From Blasia pusilla (taxonomy: Eukaryota; Marchantiophyta; Marchantiopsida; Blasiales): a DNA stretch of 64,000 bases. The DNA lies in contig CM114271.1 in NCBI GenBank assembly GCA_050084515.1, positions 46,500,001 through 46,564,000 on the forward strand, given 5' to 3'. Below are positions 15,016 through 27,234 of the stretch, piece by piece. Position 1 is the stretch's first letter; every line of letters starts with the position of its first letter. The position numbers and the translations under genes were made by a program. Below the pieces are notes generated by a model. The model worked only from the letters and a program-made list of their open reading frames with translations. It was not told the origin of the DNA and did no database searches.

Positions 15016-17596
15016 ATTAGACGCGCCTTGGTCCCTAACCTTGACCTCGTCGTATTATCCTTCCGGCCGGACCAAGGGCTCTGAAAATTCGCCAATCCAG
15101 GATCAGTCTGACGACTGCGGATGTATCAACGTCGTGAGACAGAATCCTGCGGTGATATGGACATGCGGAAGTAGTCGGCTGTTTAGTCCTAGCTTGAATG
15201 GAGTTCTGAGGTGGTCACACTCTAAACATTGATAAATCTGATCTGCTGTTGTGAGCCTTGGACAGTTTAATAGCAACCCCACCGAAGCACCTTATTTCCT
15301 GCGGGTGATCGAGTATAACATCGTTTCGACGAATACACCATAGACCCCTTCAGTTTTCGTCTAATCCAAGAACGATCACGGATAAACGCACCCTTGGAAA
15401 CGGGCTGCTTTGACCAGCCTTCAAAGTCTCCGCTATAATATCTGAACCTGTCAACGCTCGCTTGTCACGTGACGAATACTCTCCTGAGCTTGTTGGAGAT
15501 TGCACGCGCTGTCTGATATGAATGTGCTCAGTTTCTAGAATCATGAAGAGCACGTCAAACAGAACGATTTGCCAGAGCAAAACCGTCAAATCCGAGATCG
15601 GTGCACGAAATTGAATGGTGAAACAGTTTCAAAGAAAGAATGTCCCATTGCACCTATGCCGACCTTTGCGAGAAGTTGGACGTTCGAGAAAGTCCGGCGC
15701 GTAGACCTGATCGGGGCAAACACGGCAGCTCAAAAGTTAGTGAAATACCAGAAGCAAGCGACTGGAGATTCACTCGTTCGCACAGCTCTTGAACCAACCA
15801 GGACCTAGCACATCACCTCGTATGAGCCTTTTCTGAGGTTCACACAGGCGTCCTCCGACAATGGCAGCCAGGAGAATGAAGACAACCAGAACTCAGCACG
15901 CACAACGAGCACCTTCGACATTTTCACCAGCTATCCTTCGGATGAAAAGTATTCAGGTGGGGGACACCGAGGCAAGGCAGAAGAAGGGGGGAGGGAAAAC
16001 TCGAAACTGCAGTCAGCATCGAATCAGAGCCGATGTATGGAAGTCATCACAAGAGCAGAGGCCGCGGACACCAGCTATCACCTACAGACCTAGGGAAAGC
16101 AACCAGTGGAGGGAAATTGGGATTACGTTTCACAAGCTCAGAAGTAAGTTGGCCGGGGAATGGCTGGTCATGTCAACACGATGCAGCCGTCCGATTTCTC
16201 CGCCATCGGCCACCCTCCTCATTTACCTCGCAGAAGCATCATCGCGAGAACTCGCCCCCTGCCTCAAAATTATGCTCGGGTCAATCCCCCGGTTTCTTAA
16301 CGCGGATGCGCAATCTCCCACGGGGCAGTAACGGAGACGCACGACGGCAAGGTGTGGTGGTGCTGGTGTTCGTTTATCCTTCAATGTTCACACTCGCAGA
16401 AAGAGCGATGAATCGTGGCTCTTGGTACACAAAGCCGCGAGGGCACGAGCGAAAACATAACCGTGTAAAAGGGCCCCCTCGCCGTCCGTCCTCTGTTCTT
16501 CCACTGCAAAGCGCCGCAGCCTCAACACAAAGGTCTGCGTCTCTGGGAACCAAACAGCCGGAATAGACTACTCTACGCAGCAGGAACGGCAGCTCAACGG
16601 TGCGAATACAGAAAGCGGCACCCGACGCGCGTGCGTAAGTTCCCTTAAGGCCCGGCCGCAGGCGTGTGGCGGAGGTCTTCTGGCTTCTCAAGGCACGAGC
16701 AGCGTAATGAGTGTTATTACTCCCTAAACGCAACGATTACCAACCGGCAGACCGCTCTTTACGCATCCCGCGAAAGCCCTGTCGCAATCCATCCATGGCA
16801 CTCACGGATGATTCCTATCTCCGTCCGCCTCGTCGAGAACGTGCTCTCCTTCCGACCAATAAGCTAAGGGATAACCCGAACAAAACTGGACGGAACGGAA
16901 CTAAAGCGAACAAAACAGACGAACTCTCCAGCAGCACGAACGAATCACAGCCACTGTACCTAGCTGTTTCACCCGGAGGTAGCGTCGCCGGCGAGGGTCC
17001 GCCGTTGTGGGTGGAGGGGTTGGAGCACATCGGAACCACGTAGTAACCAACTACTGCACACGAACATAACATCATCGGAGATAGCCTCGCAAGCACCGTG
17101 AGCGTCGAAGTGACGTGGCCTCGCCTTCCACTCTCGCCGCCGAGCGTGCGTGCGCGCGTACTTGCTGCTACTGCAGTACAGAACGTAGAACTCAAATCCG
17201 TCCACCCTTTCTTCGCGGGCCTATTCTCCGTCTACGATCGATGTATGTATGTATGCATGCCTCAATGTATATACACGCGATTACGCGCATCATCCATTGC
17301 CCGGAATAACCCAACCGGACGGTACCGGGCAAGGGAAGTCTGCCCTTTCCCGGTCGAATCCCGCGCGCGCCTGGCGTCGCTCTCGTCTGTCTGCAGCCGC
17401 ATCTCTCTCCCGTCATTTCCCGGACCGTCCGTGCCCTCCGCGACCCGCGGCTCCTTCCGCGACGACTCGTCACCCGTTTTCCCCCACCCGCGCATGCATC
17501 CGTGGGCGCTGATTCCCCCGTCTCTATCCCGCGTTCTTATCCTTTCTCGCCACTCACTCGCTCTTTCACGGTGTGACCTTTCGGAGTCGGCTGACT
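15016..17596 (-). promoter_or_regulatory. EIN2 upstream region, CpG-rich
   Basis: Gene-free stretch immediately 5' of the EIN2 start, clearly richer in G+C and CpG than the flanking retroelement DNA, especially 16.0-17.5 kb. It should contain the EIN2 promoter and 5' UTR, but I cannot place a TSS or TATA box with confidence. Several long open frames (one of 224 codons at 17098-17772) are explained by the GC-rich composition and show no domain. Confidence 0.45.
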
Positions 17597-17633
17597 TTTA
17601 CCCCTTCGTAACTCATGTCAACGAAGGGGTAAA
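17597..17633. repeat. Perfect short inverted repeat
   Basis: Two 13-bp arms (TTTACCCCTTCGT and its exact complement) are separated by 11 bp. A partial third copy of the arm follows at about 17634-17646. It sits at the boundary between the CpG-rich EIN2 upstream region and AT-rich sequence. Confidence 0.8.
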
Positions 17634-17879
17634 TTTACGAAGGGATAAATATATACTATATTCTTACGTGGACGTTCGGGAAGATCGAATTGAACACGGT
17701 GAAAAAAATGGTTCAAAATTTATTTCGAGAGGGAGTTTTGGAATTCATTTTCTCTTTTTTAGTAAGAGGTAAGTCTACTATTTATGAAGAATTTGAACCA
17801 AAAGATTAAAGATTGGCCGGTCTCACCCAAAGCAAGATCATGTGTAGGGAACTCTTCACTCGTTGGATATAGGAGAAGA

Positions 17880-19030
17880 TGTTCCTAACTTGTTTGACTA
17901 TTCATTGATTGAGACTAATGAGTTACTAATTGATGCCCTTAAGGAGGGTTTGGATGAAACAAAATCAATATTGATCAGGTTGAATATGTCTCCTAGGTCT
18001 TCTTTGCTAGTAGGTCAGAGGCGATGGTAGTTGCATCCATGGGATGTGGAGGCAGAGACGTGGCCTGATTCCGCTCTTATGAATGAGGCAGTTGCATGTG
18101 ATGACTCTGAGGAATTCATAGAACATAGACCGACAGTAGGCCCTTGTCCACGCAAAGATTCTAGTGTTGATGAAATAGAAGTTGATGACCCAATGCCAAA
18201 GGATTTGAATAGTCTTGATGCGTGGGAAAGTGATGCACAAGCCTCCTTTGATTCTAGAGTGATTGGTGAGGACTTCGTTGAAGATGCAGATAAGGATCCA
18301 TCCATAGAGACATAAACATTAGGACATGAGGTAAGGCATGTATTTAGTTCAATTTTGCAGGAATGTACTGATGGAGTTCTTCGTCGAGTTGTGCCTATTG
18401 TGACCTTTGAGGGCAGAGTATACTTCAAGTCTACTTTGGTGAGTGGTTGGGCCTTCAATCCTTTCATTTCTAAAGATAGGCTAACACGTATGTCACAGAA
18501 AACATATTACACTACATGTAGGGTAAAAGAACCAACTAATCCAAATTGCCTAACTTGTTATGTTGACATTGGAAGTGATATAGTTTTTTTGTTTGAATCT
18601 ACTGCACAAGTAGGCCCTTCTACTAGATCAAGTAAGTCAAAAAAAGAGAAAACAAAAAGAACTCAATGAGAATAGGGTAGTCCCTACAATTGAGTTTTGA
18701 TTAGGTCGCATTCTATTCATCAAACATAAATATGGTAGTCAATGGGGTAGATGTACATCTCCTATTGACATTTTGGACCGGCCTGTCCCAAAAGATGGGC
18801 AGACATGTAGTGTCTGTCAAATATTATGCAATTGGTATCGACGCTCAGGTAAAAGCAAAACCTTGTTCACATCTGATGAATGTGATGGCCAATATATTTA
18901 TATTGAAATGGTAATTTTGAATGTGATTTTGTCCATGAAGCCAAGTCTTATATCTAGGATATCTGAATTGGATAATGGTGATATACAAGTGGTCAATGAT
19001 TACATCCGCAAAGTGTCATCTTTTGCCTAG
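17880..19030 (+). pseudogene. Decayed ORF of unknown family
   Basis: A single frame from about 17880 to 18669 reads as plausible protein with only two internal stops (TAG near 18030, TAA near 18313). It has an acidic middle (CDDSEEFIEH, DEIEVDDPMP, EDFVEDADKD) and a later part containing VVPIVTFEGRVYFKSTLVSG and CLTCYVDIGSDIVF, ending in a basic KSKKEKTKRTQ tail. A further frame at 18773-19030 contains CSVCQILCNWYRR and may be a downstream exon or a shifted continuation. I do not recognise the family. It could be a host-gene fragment or a transposon accessory gene. It lies next to gypsy fragments. Confidence 0.4.
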
Positions 19031-19329
19031 TGATGTGCATGTTATAGTGTGAAGTAATTTTTTGAGATTATGATAGGCTAGTTTTGGGAGGGGATAGGTT
19101 AGGGGGATGACGGGTCTGGACTAGTGAGTATCTTGCTCATTTTGAGGTTCAATTCCTCATCGTCATAAGTGCCAAAGTAACTATGTTTGGCAGTGGTGGT
19201 GGATGTTGTTGATTGTGAAGACTCTTATCAAGTGCAACAACACAAGTCCGCCATGTGAAGGTAAACTTATCTTTAATTTTAAGCCCCTACTTCACAAGTT
19301 CGCCAGTCATAGAAATGCTTGGACTCGAC

Positions 19330-19812
19330 TCAAATCTATAGGGTGTGGAATTTACGCAATAGCCTCAACCTTCATATGTTGAACATCTAACCCACGTGGA
19401 TATATGGTGTGTCCCAAGTACTCTATCCGCTCCCGGAAGAACTTTCACTTGCCTAGATATAACTTCAGTCCATGTAACTGCAATCGCCGAAACACCTCCT
19501 CCAAGTGTCGCTCATGCTCCTCAACCGCGCAACTGAAGATAATAATATTATATATGTAATGCCATACAAAATCCAAGCCCAGCCAGAATCCTATCCATCA
19601 CTCTCTGGAACTCCGCAAGGGTGTTCTTCAACCCAAATAATGGTAAGAACTACCATTGATATGAAGAATCTCTCTTGAACCGATCTATCCCCCAAAATAT
19701 TGTCTTCTACTTGTCCTCCATTTTGATACGAAGCTGATGATAGCTAGCATGGAGATCTAAAGTACTAAAGATCTTTGCATGCCCAACCGTATCAAAGATC
19801 TCTTGAGAAGGT
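19330..19812 (-). pseudogene. Ty3/gypsy reverse transcriptase fragment, antisense
   Basis: The minus-strand reading, with stops, contains AKIFSTLDL, FWGIDRF, FGLKNTLAEFQRVMDRILAG, HERHLEEVFRRLQLHGLKL and YLGHTIYPRGL. These match the reverse transcriptase at 37.6-38.1 kb. The catalytic YxDD is degenerate, reading YIYN. It is oriented opposite to the gag that follows from 20.6 kb, so it belongs to a different, truncated copy. Confidence 0.8.
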
Positions 19813-20639
19813 TGCGCAGTCGGCGTGGTTGTAGGGCTGACGGGGTTGAGCAAGGTAGAAGAAGTGGGCGGGCGCGGACATGGTAGAGCGGGCTTACCTT
19901 GGATTTTTCAGGGTTGAGATTTTTCTGACGACCTTCATAGTCCATTGGTAGTGGTTGTGTGTTGCGGATTGGGAGTGAGATGAGTTGTCCGCACCGATAG
20001 TTTGTGGTGGAGAGTGTTTCGACGGAGTGGTAGTGCTAGAGACACATGCACTGATGTCGACGGATAGTCCGCATCTGTTGACGGGAGGTTCGACGTGTTG
20101 GGCGAGGAGAATGTTGTGTTGCGGAGGTTGTCATATTACATGGAGGAGGGGATGTTGACAGTGCAGTAGGTTGGTGGGCGTGATCAGGTTACCCATTCGA
20201 GTCCCTTTTCCCGCACTTGTCGTGTGTGATTGAGAGTGTTGGGTATCGGGTAGTATCTGGTGCTAGGTGGGTGCAGTGATGGTGACGAGTGCAGACTCTT
20301 TTCATGTGTGGCATATGGTGGATATACGACGGTTGCCGAGTAGGGGTCGCATGTATGATCCGAGAGTGTCGCTAGGTTAGGTGAGTCAGTTGGGAGGCTC
20401 ATGGTGAGCCCCAAGTGTTGAGTGTGAGTGAGGCCGGGTGTGTCATCACAGGATTGACGTTAGCATAGGTGAGCTAGTGAGGAGTGTGGGAGACTCTCGG
20501 TGAGTCTGAGTGCTTGAGTGGATGAGACAGGGTTGTCATCACGGCATTCTTCCATGGTTTGGAAGAACGGGGTAGTGCGAGCAGTAGGAGTGGTGTGACA
20601 CGGAGTGGACTGAGATACCGAGGGGTTACGAATGAGGAG
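19813..20639 (+). other. 5' leader of the plus-strand gypsy copy
   Basis: Gene-free sequence whose reverse complement recurs upstream of the antisense gag copies at 47.9-48.6 kb and 49.0-49.4 kb (for example the GTTACCCATTCGAGTCCCTTTTCC-like stretch near 20188). I see no matching 5' LTR; the left end is cut off against the antisense RT fragment. Confidence 0.5.
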
Positions 20640-22449
20640 CTATCTTGACATCCATCCGTGGCTCGATCGTCATCACTGGACACCATGTCTGGTGACGAGA
20701 TCGCAGACGAAGGCAGTATCACTTGGCATGAGATGGACGACATGGGCCATAGGGGCATGCGTCGTTTCTCGGGTACAGTGGGCACCATGGACTTAGATGA
20801 TATTATCCAAGAGTTTGAAAACTTCCAAGAGATACGGACCTCGACACGGTTCAACCCTTTCATGGCATGGAAGGGTTTGTTCCAACACTTGGAGAGTCCT
20901 CTGATGGATGATTATATGGAGTTTCAATCACCATATTAGCTAGAGATTTATGCCTGGAGGATGTATTGGGCTCCAGGGTATGTGTCCATTAGTGGTCGCA
21001 AGGCATATGATGGGATCGTGAGAGGAGAGAGACCCACATCATCAGCCCGGAGACTAGATGGAGAGGAGGGCAGTGAGACAGGCGATGTGGTAGAGACCTC
21101 TGGTGGTAGAGGGCCACCTAGCTTCAGTCCCACAATGGAGTTCTTCTGACAGTTAGGGAAGAGCTACCAGGGCGTACGCACCGACAAGTTGAAGAGTATA
21201 CATGATTTTTAGCAACGATCGGGGGAGAGTCTGAGAGAGGCATTCACGCGCATGAGGAGGCTGATCATTGCTACGTATGGAGTGACTAAGGCGCAGTCAG
21301 TCCAGTATTGGTACGGGGTTCTGGACCGAGAACTACGTAGGAGAGTCCGAGATGCGGTGCTGATTCACACACCGAAGCCCACATTGAAGGTGGTCTTTGA
21401 GTTGTTTGAGCGTATTGAGCTCAACATGAGTGAGGATCAGGTAGTGACCGCTGGATTTTCTTGAGAGTCGACGGGTCCACGATCGACGGTGACCCCACAG
21501 GTGCCACATCGAGCACCAGTACCACGGGAGCGGGCCAGTGTGCCCAGAGAGCAGGCCGAGTACCGTGAGCCTATGAGGCAATAACCCGTACCTACACATG
21601 TTTCCCAGCAAGGACTGTTGTTGTCTTGTTGGACGATTGGAGGGGCCCATAGGCAGAGAGACTACACACAATATGGGAGAGGACCATGAGCGCCTCCGAT
21701 TACTCAAGAGCCACAGAGGATGGCCCCACCATAGTACCAGTGTGATTATTGCCATAGATATGGTCACACTAGGGATAGATGTTTTAACCTTCGTCCAGAG
21801 GCACGTCTAGAGGTAGGTCGAGGGTCTGGGGGCGGTAGTCTTGGAGATGGTCAAGGAGTTCTTCTTTGATGTGGTGGTAGAGAACCACCACCAGCCAGAG
21901 GAGATGGAGCAGGAGCATCAAAGTCGGCACTTCTCTCATGCATCGATCAGTTGGAGCAGAGGATTGTTGTCATAACGATGATGCACCTCAGGGAAGGCAC
22001 GGAGCCGCAAGAAGCTAGTGTGGCTCCAGCTTCTACCTCTTACCTTGACCCGGGTGAGGATCTCGCTAGTATAGGGTTTATGTGTAGTGCAGCTCAGGTT
22101 GAGGCGGCTGCAATGGTGACTAGGGGTGCTCCAAGAGGCATCGATCCGTCAAGATGTGGAGTTGAGATTGACCTACCGGAGGGTACCGATGGGCGGTAGG
22201 CCAAGCTTCCACAATCATTCATATTGTGGAAGGCACTAAACACACCATCGATGGTGCCTCGATGACCAACGGTGCCTACAGCTCGGGCAGGTACGTCGAC
22301 ATCACGAGGAGTTGGAGTGACAACTCCTATGCCGACTCGAGTGGAATCAATGTCGACCATAGTGTTGGAGGTGGCCATCAGAGTGAGTCAGAATCTGCTA
22401 TTTTCCGCCATAGAGTTGGCAATGTTGGGAGTTGGACTAGCTGAGGTGT
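20640..22449 (+). pseudogene. gypsy Gag: capsid-like region and CCHC zinc knuckle
   Basis: The frames, broken by stops at about 20938, 21148 and 21212, read MDLDDIIQEFENFQ, RFNPFMAWKGLFQHLE, then SLREAFTRMRRLIIATYG and a YWYGVLDRELRRRVRD segment. This is a helical Retrotrans_gag-like capsid. Near 21738-21780 a second frame reads CDYCHRYGHTRDRC, a CCHC zinc knuckle that binds retroelement RNA. The C-terminal part continues to LAEVFWL, where the MULE is inserted at 22449/22450. The antisense copy at 46-48 kb has the same segments. Confidence 0.8.
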
Positions 22450-22458
22450 TCTGGCTGG
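22450..22458. repeat. Left 9-bp target-site duplication of the MULE
   Basis: TCTGGCTGG directly abuts the left end of the inserted element and recurs exactly at 34956-34964. Nine bases is the usual MULE duplication length. Confidence 0.85.
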
Positions 22459-22505
22459 GAGGTGCGGTAAGAGGAGAGGAAGAGAGGAAGATAGGAGAGA
22501 GGAAA
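22459..22505 (+). repeat. Left terminal inverted repeat of the MULE
   Basis: Starts GAGGTGCGGTAAGAGGAGAG and continues as GA-rich sequence. The reverse complement of the right end starts GGGGGCTGGTATTCTGGCAG and is followed by the same kind of GA-rich tract. Identity is modest, so the terminus is defined mainly by the target duplication. Confidence 0.6.
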
Positions 22506-22840
22506 CTACCTTCAACCGAAATAAATACTTTTTTTTAAGAGAGTTTCCGTTGGGTTGAAGAGAGGAAACTTTTTGTTTTAATTTTTTTGCACTTTTTTGC
22601 AGTCCCACAGTTTTTTTTTCCTCTTCCATATTTTGGCAAGCCCTCTAAGTCCGACGAGTTGCAAATTGCACAAAATTTAGAAAACTGAAAAATCAGTGGA
22701 ATCATAAGTGTGGAACCAATCACTTTTTCCATCCAAGGTATGGAAAAAATCTATCATTTGCCCCGGGCTGAATAGAGTTCAAGCTCAAAGTGAAGGTTCA
22801 GGAAAAATAAAAGTACAATCTAAAACCTCATTTTGCATCC

Positions 22841-25800
22841 TCAAAGTGGTTTGTTTAAAATACTTCGCACTTCTTTGAGGGACAGAATTGGTTGGTGGAT
22901 TCCTACTCCTACCTCCGACTCTCTTAAAACTACCAGCAACACATAGTACATGTGCTTACAAGGGAAATACCTTTTTCCACTTGTCTCTCTTTGGACAAAG
23001 TCATCACATGAACATGTGGGAAAGCAACAGATGTGCACCACATACACCCCTATGACACTTGAATTTACAGTGTTGTTCCTGAACCAATACATCCTTCCTA
23101 TTCCATTGCCACTCAAGACATCTTTCGTGGCGATGATCTCCATTTTTGCCTCCCGAGTTGATGCAACTCGCTTTGCTCTCTCCACCGTTGGCCTACACAT
23201 TCTGTTTCTCTTCATCCCATTTCTAGACTCAAATAGAAATAATGGATTGAGATCATCCACCTTCTCCGGGTACATGTTGACATCAATCTTGGATTGAATA
23301 CGAAATGCGAAGGTCTCTATAATGCGAACATGCTCGAACTTCCCCGCTCTACGAGTCCAAGCCGGCACTTGTAAGATTGTCCACGCCGCCTTGAGTGCGA
23401 TTCGTCACTGCGGCGATGGGCCAAATCGTGGGGTATTCCCGGAGCTCCAATGGCGCCGGATAAGACTTCCGGAAAGCGCAAGATTCATTTGGGAAAAGAA
23501 GTACTTCAATTGATCCCCGGTCCTCGTGAACGATCAAAGGTTTTGAGTCCCCAAAACCGCAAAGTGATCATCGGTCCTTGTATAGTTCTTATTTAGGAAA
23601 GTGTTGTATGCTCTCCTAATGCCATCAGATCCCGCCCCCGCAGTGGGTCCACGCCCTGGGTTGCTCCGAGATATATGCCACCGTTTTAGGTTGCAATCCA
23701 CCTCCATTACCGGAATCCCATATTGTTGAACCACCCAAAGGTGATGGATGTTGTGAACTTCCAAAGAACGGAGGGCTTTTGAAATAAAAAAATTCACTGA
23801 TTTTGGAGAAGTAACTCCATCACGGATTTGGGACAGGTCCGGGGTCCCCGAATACTTGGGCGGCGTAATTTCCTCATCCAAATCAATCACCGGATTCGTT
23901 CCTCGATGCTGCCTCTTCACCTGCATGAAGTCAAGATACTTATCTAGTCTCTACAAGTCTCGCTTTGACCGCTCTACCACCATCATCAGATGGGACGTCT
24001 TGAAACCCGCCCACAAATATCCCCACCAATGTGTACGTCTTGCTCGAGGGGAGTTCCAGCTACGCACCGGTTGAAGGCTTCCACATACATTTTTTCATCA
24101 CGAGATCTCACAGCCGCCCTGACATAGAGCTCGTAGATCGACGGCCCCCTTCCTTTTGTTATGCCTTTTGTGAGGAAGATATGGGATGCTGCAGACTGTA
24201 GCATTGCTCTTGCCTGGTCTTGTTGGCATGCCTCCCCAAGTGAAATTCGTTGGCATGCTTGTGACGACCTCTAGGAGGAATGAACACTTTCTGCTCCACT
24301 TGTGTTGGGGCAGAGGGCATTTTCATGAACGTTCAATCCCTGCAACGATGGCAATGTTAGAAGGGAACGAAAATAACTCAGCAGTCAAAGACATAAGCTA
24401 CCTGTCGGAACCAGACGGGTTGCAAGCCCGAGGCATCCCATAAACGACTCTGCGACCTGTCGGGTCCCGACCTGTTGTAACCTTAAACCCACCTACTGCA
24501 ACCCGTCGGAACCAGACGGGTTGCAAGGCCGAGGCATCCCATGAACGACTCTACGACTCGTCGGGTCCCGACGTATTCCAACCATAAACCCACCTATTGC
24601 AACCCGTCGGATTCAGACGGGTTGCAAGGCCGAGGCATCCCATGAATGACTCTGCGACCCGTCGGTTTCCGTCGGGTTGCACACTCTGGTTGCACCAAAA
24701 TTCTGGATGCAACCCGTCTGTTTCTGTCGGGTTGCATACTCGGGCAACCCGTTGGTTTCCGTCGGGTTGCACACTCGGGCAACCTGTCGATTTCCGTCGG
24801 GTTGCACACTCGGGCAACCCGTCGCATCCGACAGCTTGCTTGGTTTCTTCGGTTTGAAATCCCTATAGTTCCCACGCTTCTCAACCTGAGCTGCAACTTT
24901 ACAAACAATTCTCAGCGTGAGCTTGACAAGACAAAATACTGAACTCACCTGCCGCATGAAGTTTCCCCATTGTCTCGTACGTACTCTCCACCAACTCAAC
25001 CAAGAGCACAACTCTTTGTACTTCCCCTCAATCGCATGCTTCCTCCACCACCCATGAAGTTCTTCCTGGCATTCCATGGCGTGCTTCAACGTTTTGTTGT
25101 CCTTGCAGCCTTGGAGTAGAGTGACATGCTCTGTCCTCTTATTCTCCTTGATGCAAGATTTGGTGTACCGGGTCACAAACTGTTGCCAATGGAAAGCATC
25201 CGACCTTTCCCTCTCCGGTTGAACCTCTCCACCCCAAAACACTTCTCGGATAGCAATCCACCAAGGTTGTGCATTGTCTGCCATGAACCCATAAATTTTC
25301 GGAGGTGGCCTTTTGTTTTCCTTCACCACCTCCAATAAGAGCAACCAAAGACATCTTCAACCGCCAACGTAAATGCCTTTACTTCAGACAAATATAGTTT
25401 TGAGTCCCTTCTCCACATGGTCATAAACATGAGCACCCATTGTCAACCATCCGTTCAAAGACTCAGAGCAAATATCAAAGCTTACCCAGCTCCCGTAAAG
25501 ATCTTCCTCTTCCCTCATTCGATCTATAAGATCGAGGCCACTCGACGGACCTGTGGTTGACATTTTGAAGACATAGGTCCTGGATCCCTCGCCTCCTTGG
25601 CCCATGAACTGCCATCTCTGAATGAATGGAAATCTGGAGTTAGCCTTGATTCTGGCGATGGCATCCATTTTGGCCATCTTTCCATCCAGAACTCGTATTT
25701 GACGCAGCAAATTCCGGAAGCATTCAGGATCAGCGGAAAATGCGAGATTTTCCCAAAGTTGTTTCTCCTCAGCCACCGTGATCTCATCCTGTCCAGGGAT

Positions 25801-26958
25801 TCCAAGCAATTGTTCACAAATTTGTGATGCCGTTGTGAGTTTGATCACTCCGGGCTTTGAACCTGGAGAGTTTCTGTAGACCTCGGCAACTTTTTTCGCC
25901 ACATCCTCCTTGATGTGTCTCTGAATTGCATCGGTCACAAGATGAGTGTGGGAGCCAACATGAACTGCCAGCCTTGTGTACTCTGACGTGGAGCCCAAGT
26001 CGTGGACAATGAAAAATATGTATGCAGGACACCCTCCAACGCAGAAGGGCGATGCCTGACAATGAGGACATCGATGGCCTCCCGGCAATATGGTGGCACC
26101 GACCTTGTATGGAGTTTCTGCATTCTTGGGGGGGAATTGCGACGTATTGACTCGCCCATTGCGCTCTAGATACGGGCATGCTGGACTTCTACACTCCAAG
26201 GATCCCACGCATTGGCGGCGGGAGACAATCCAAGGACCATATGGAATTGAAGCACTAGTCCATTGAAGCCTACACCATCGATGACAATCAGACTTTCTGT
26301 CCATATCCTTCAGGCGTCCTCCATCTTTCTTTTGAGTAGGAGCAGCAAGTGGAGGCAACTCAAAAATGCAATTACCATCGTACATGGGCGGCAGCTCATC
26401 GACAAGAATGTGCTTGAACATTTTCAAGGCCAGAGACGAAAGCAAACTATTGCCTGATACTCGCAAGTGGAACGAGTAGGCGAACAGAGGGCCCGGTTGG
26501 TGTCCGACAGATCCACTGAGGTTGATAACATCCGGAAGCTCTTTAGGAAGAACAACATTGTTACGAGCATGTGAAGTTGGAGTCGAAGCCGGATCTGCTG
26601 AGCTAGGAGTTGCAAACGTAGAGCTCGGAGCATTAGGAAATTCTCGACCGTCTACTTGGGAAACAGACGAATTCAGGGGCAGGCCGTAAACTCTATATTG
26701 ACCATTTGCTAGAGGTAAGAGATTCCATACTTTACGGTCTGCAGTCACTGGCTGGACTATCTCACCTATTATGTCCTCCATACCGTCCACCCTAACATCC
26801 TTGGATACAAAGATGGTTCCAATTTGGAGAAGAAATCGAACAGAGAGAAAATTTTCATCCACTGCTATGAAAGACTCACGGGCTTGCGGTCGAATGATTT
26901 CTGATTGGGGAAGGGCCGCCAGATGACTGCCACAAGTGAGCTTCACATAATTATCCAT
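22841..26958 (-). pseudogene. MULE transposase (GCM/WRKY-like zinc domain, MULE DDE region, SWIM finger), decayed
   Basis: The first exon (26958 to about 25384, 524 codons) has a zinc-binding module: HRWCRLQW, YGPWIVSRRQC, CRSPACPYLERNGR, CPHC, then VGSHTHLV. This is the pattern of WRKY/GCM1-type transposase DNA-binding domains. After a frameshift near 25380, the DDE-like part follows with FMADNAQPWWIAIREVF and FHWQQFVTRY (25344-24949, ending at a GT donor). A further exon near 24880 and pieces at about 24204-23986 and 23926-23534 continue it. The last part (23368-22841) has a SWIM finger, CSCDDF then PCKHMYYVL. The ATG at 26958 heads the first exon. Several stops and frameshifts make this copy non-functional. 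The exact exon map between 24.9 and 23.4 kb is uncertain. Confidence 0.7.
24398..24845. repeat. Palindrome cluster 1, inside the transposase gene
   Basis: About ten palindromes related to half-site GCAACCCGTCGGA. The left part is a tandem array of 101-bp units (starting about 24397, 24498 and 24599), each with two palindromes. The right part has units about 35-55 bp apart. It lies between exons of the transposase gene, so it is probably intronic. The repeated peptides encoded across it (ECATRRK, VCNPTET) are artefacts of the repeat. Confidence 0.9.
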
Positions 26959-27234
26959 TCCCAGAAATTTTGTACGGGAGGAGGGTGAGAATGAGAAAGA
27001 GAATGAGAATGAGAAATTTTAATTTATAGTGAATAGGAAAACAGATACTCCTGACAGATTTTTATTGACAAGATGAAGTTCAGTAGGTGACATTGTCTAA
27101 CACAATGGATCCAATTCTGTTGCAATGTGTTACCGGATTTGGGAAGCAGAGACGTGGGTTGCGAAGCACACTTCATTTTGTTGGAACACGTCGAAGTCCT
27201 AGTAACTCAACAATTAACCCAAGCTAAGCGAAGC

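Noticed and set aside
17098-17772. 224-codon plus-strand frame upstream of EIN2
   Set aside because: GC-rich composition produces long chance frames in several phases here. There is no domain and it overlaps equally open antisense frames.
24551-25344. Open frames with repeated peptides (ECATRRK, CNPTETDG)
   Set aside because: They arise from reading through the palindrome array. Only the part right of about 24949 is transposase coding sequence.
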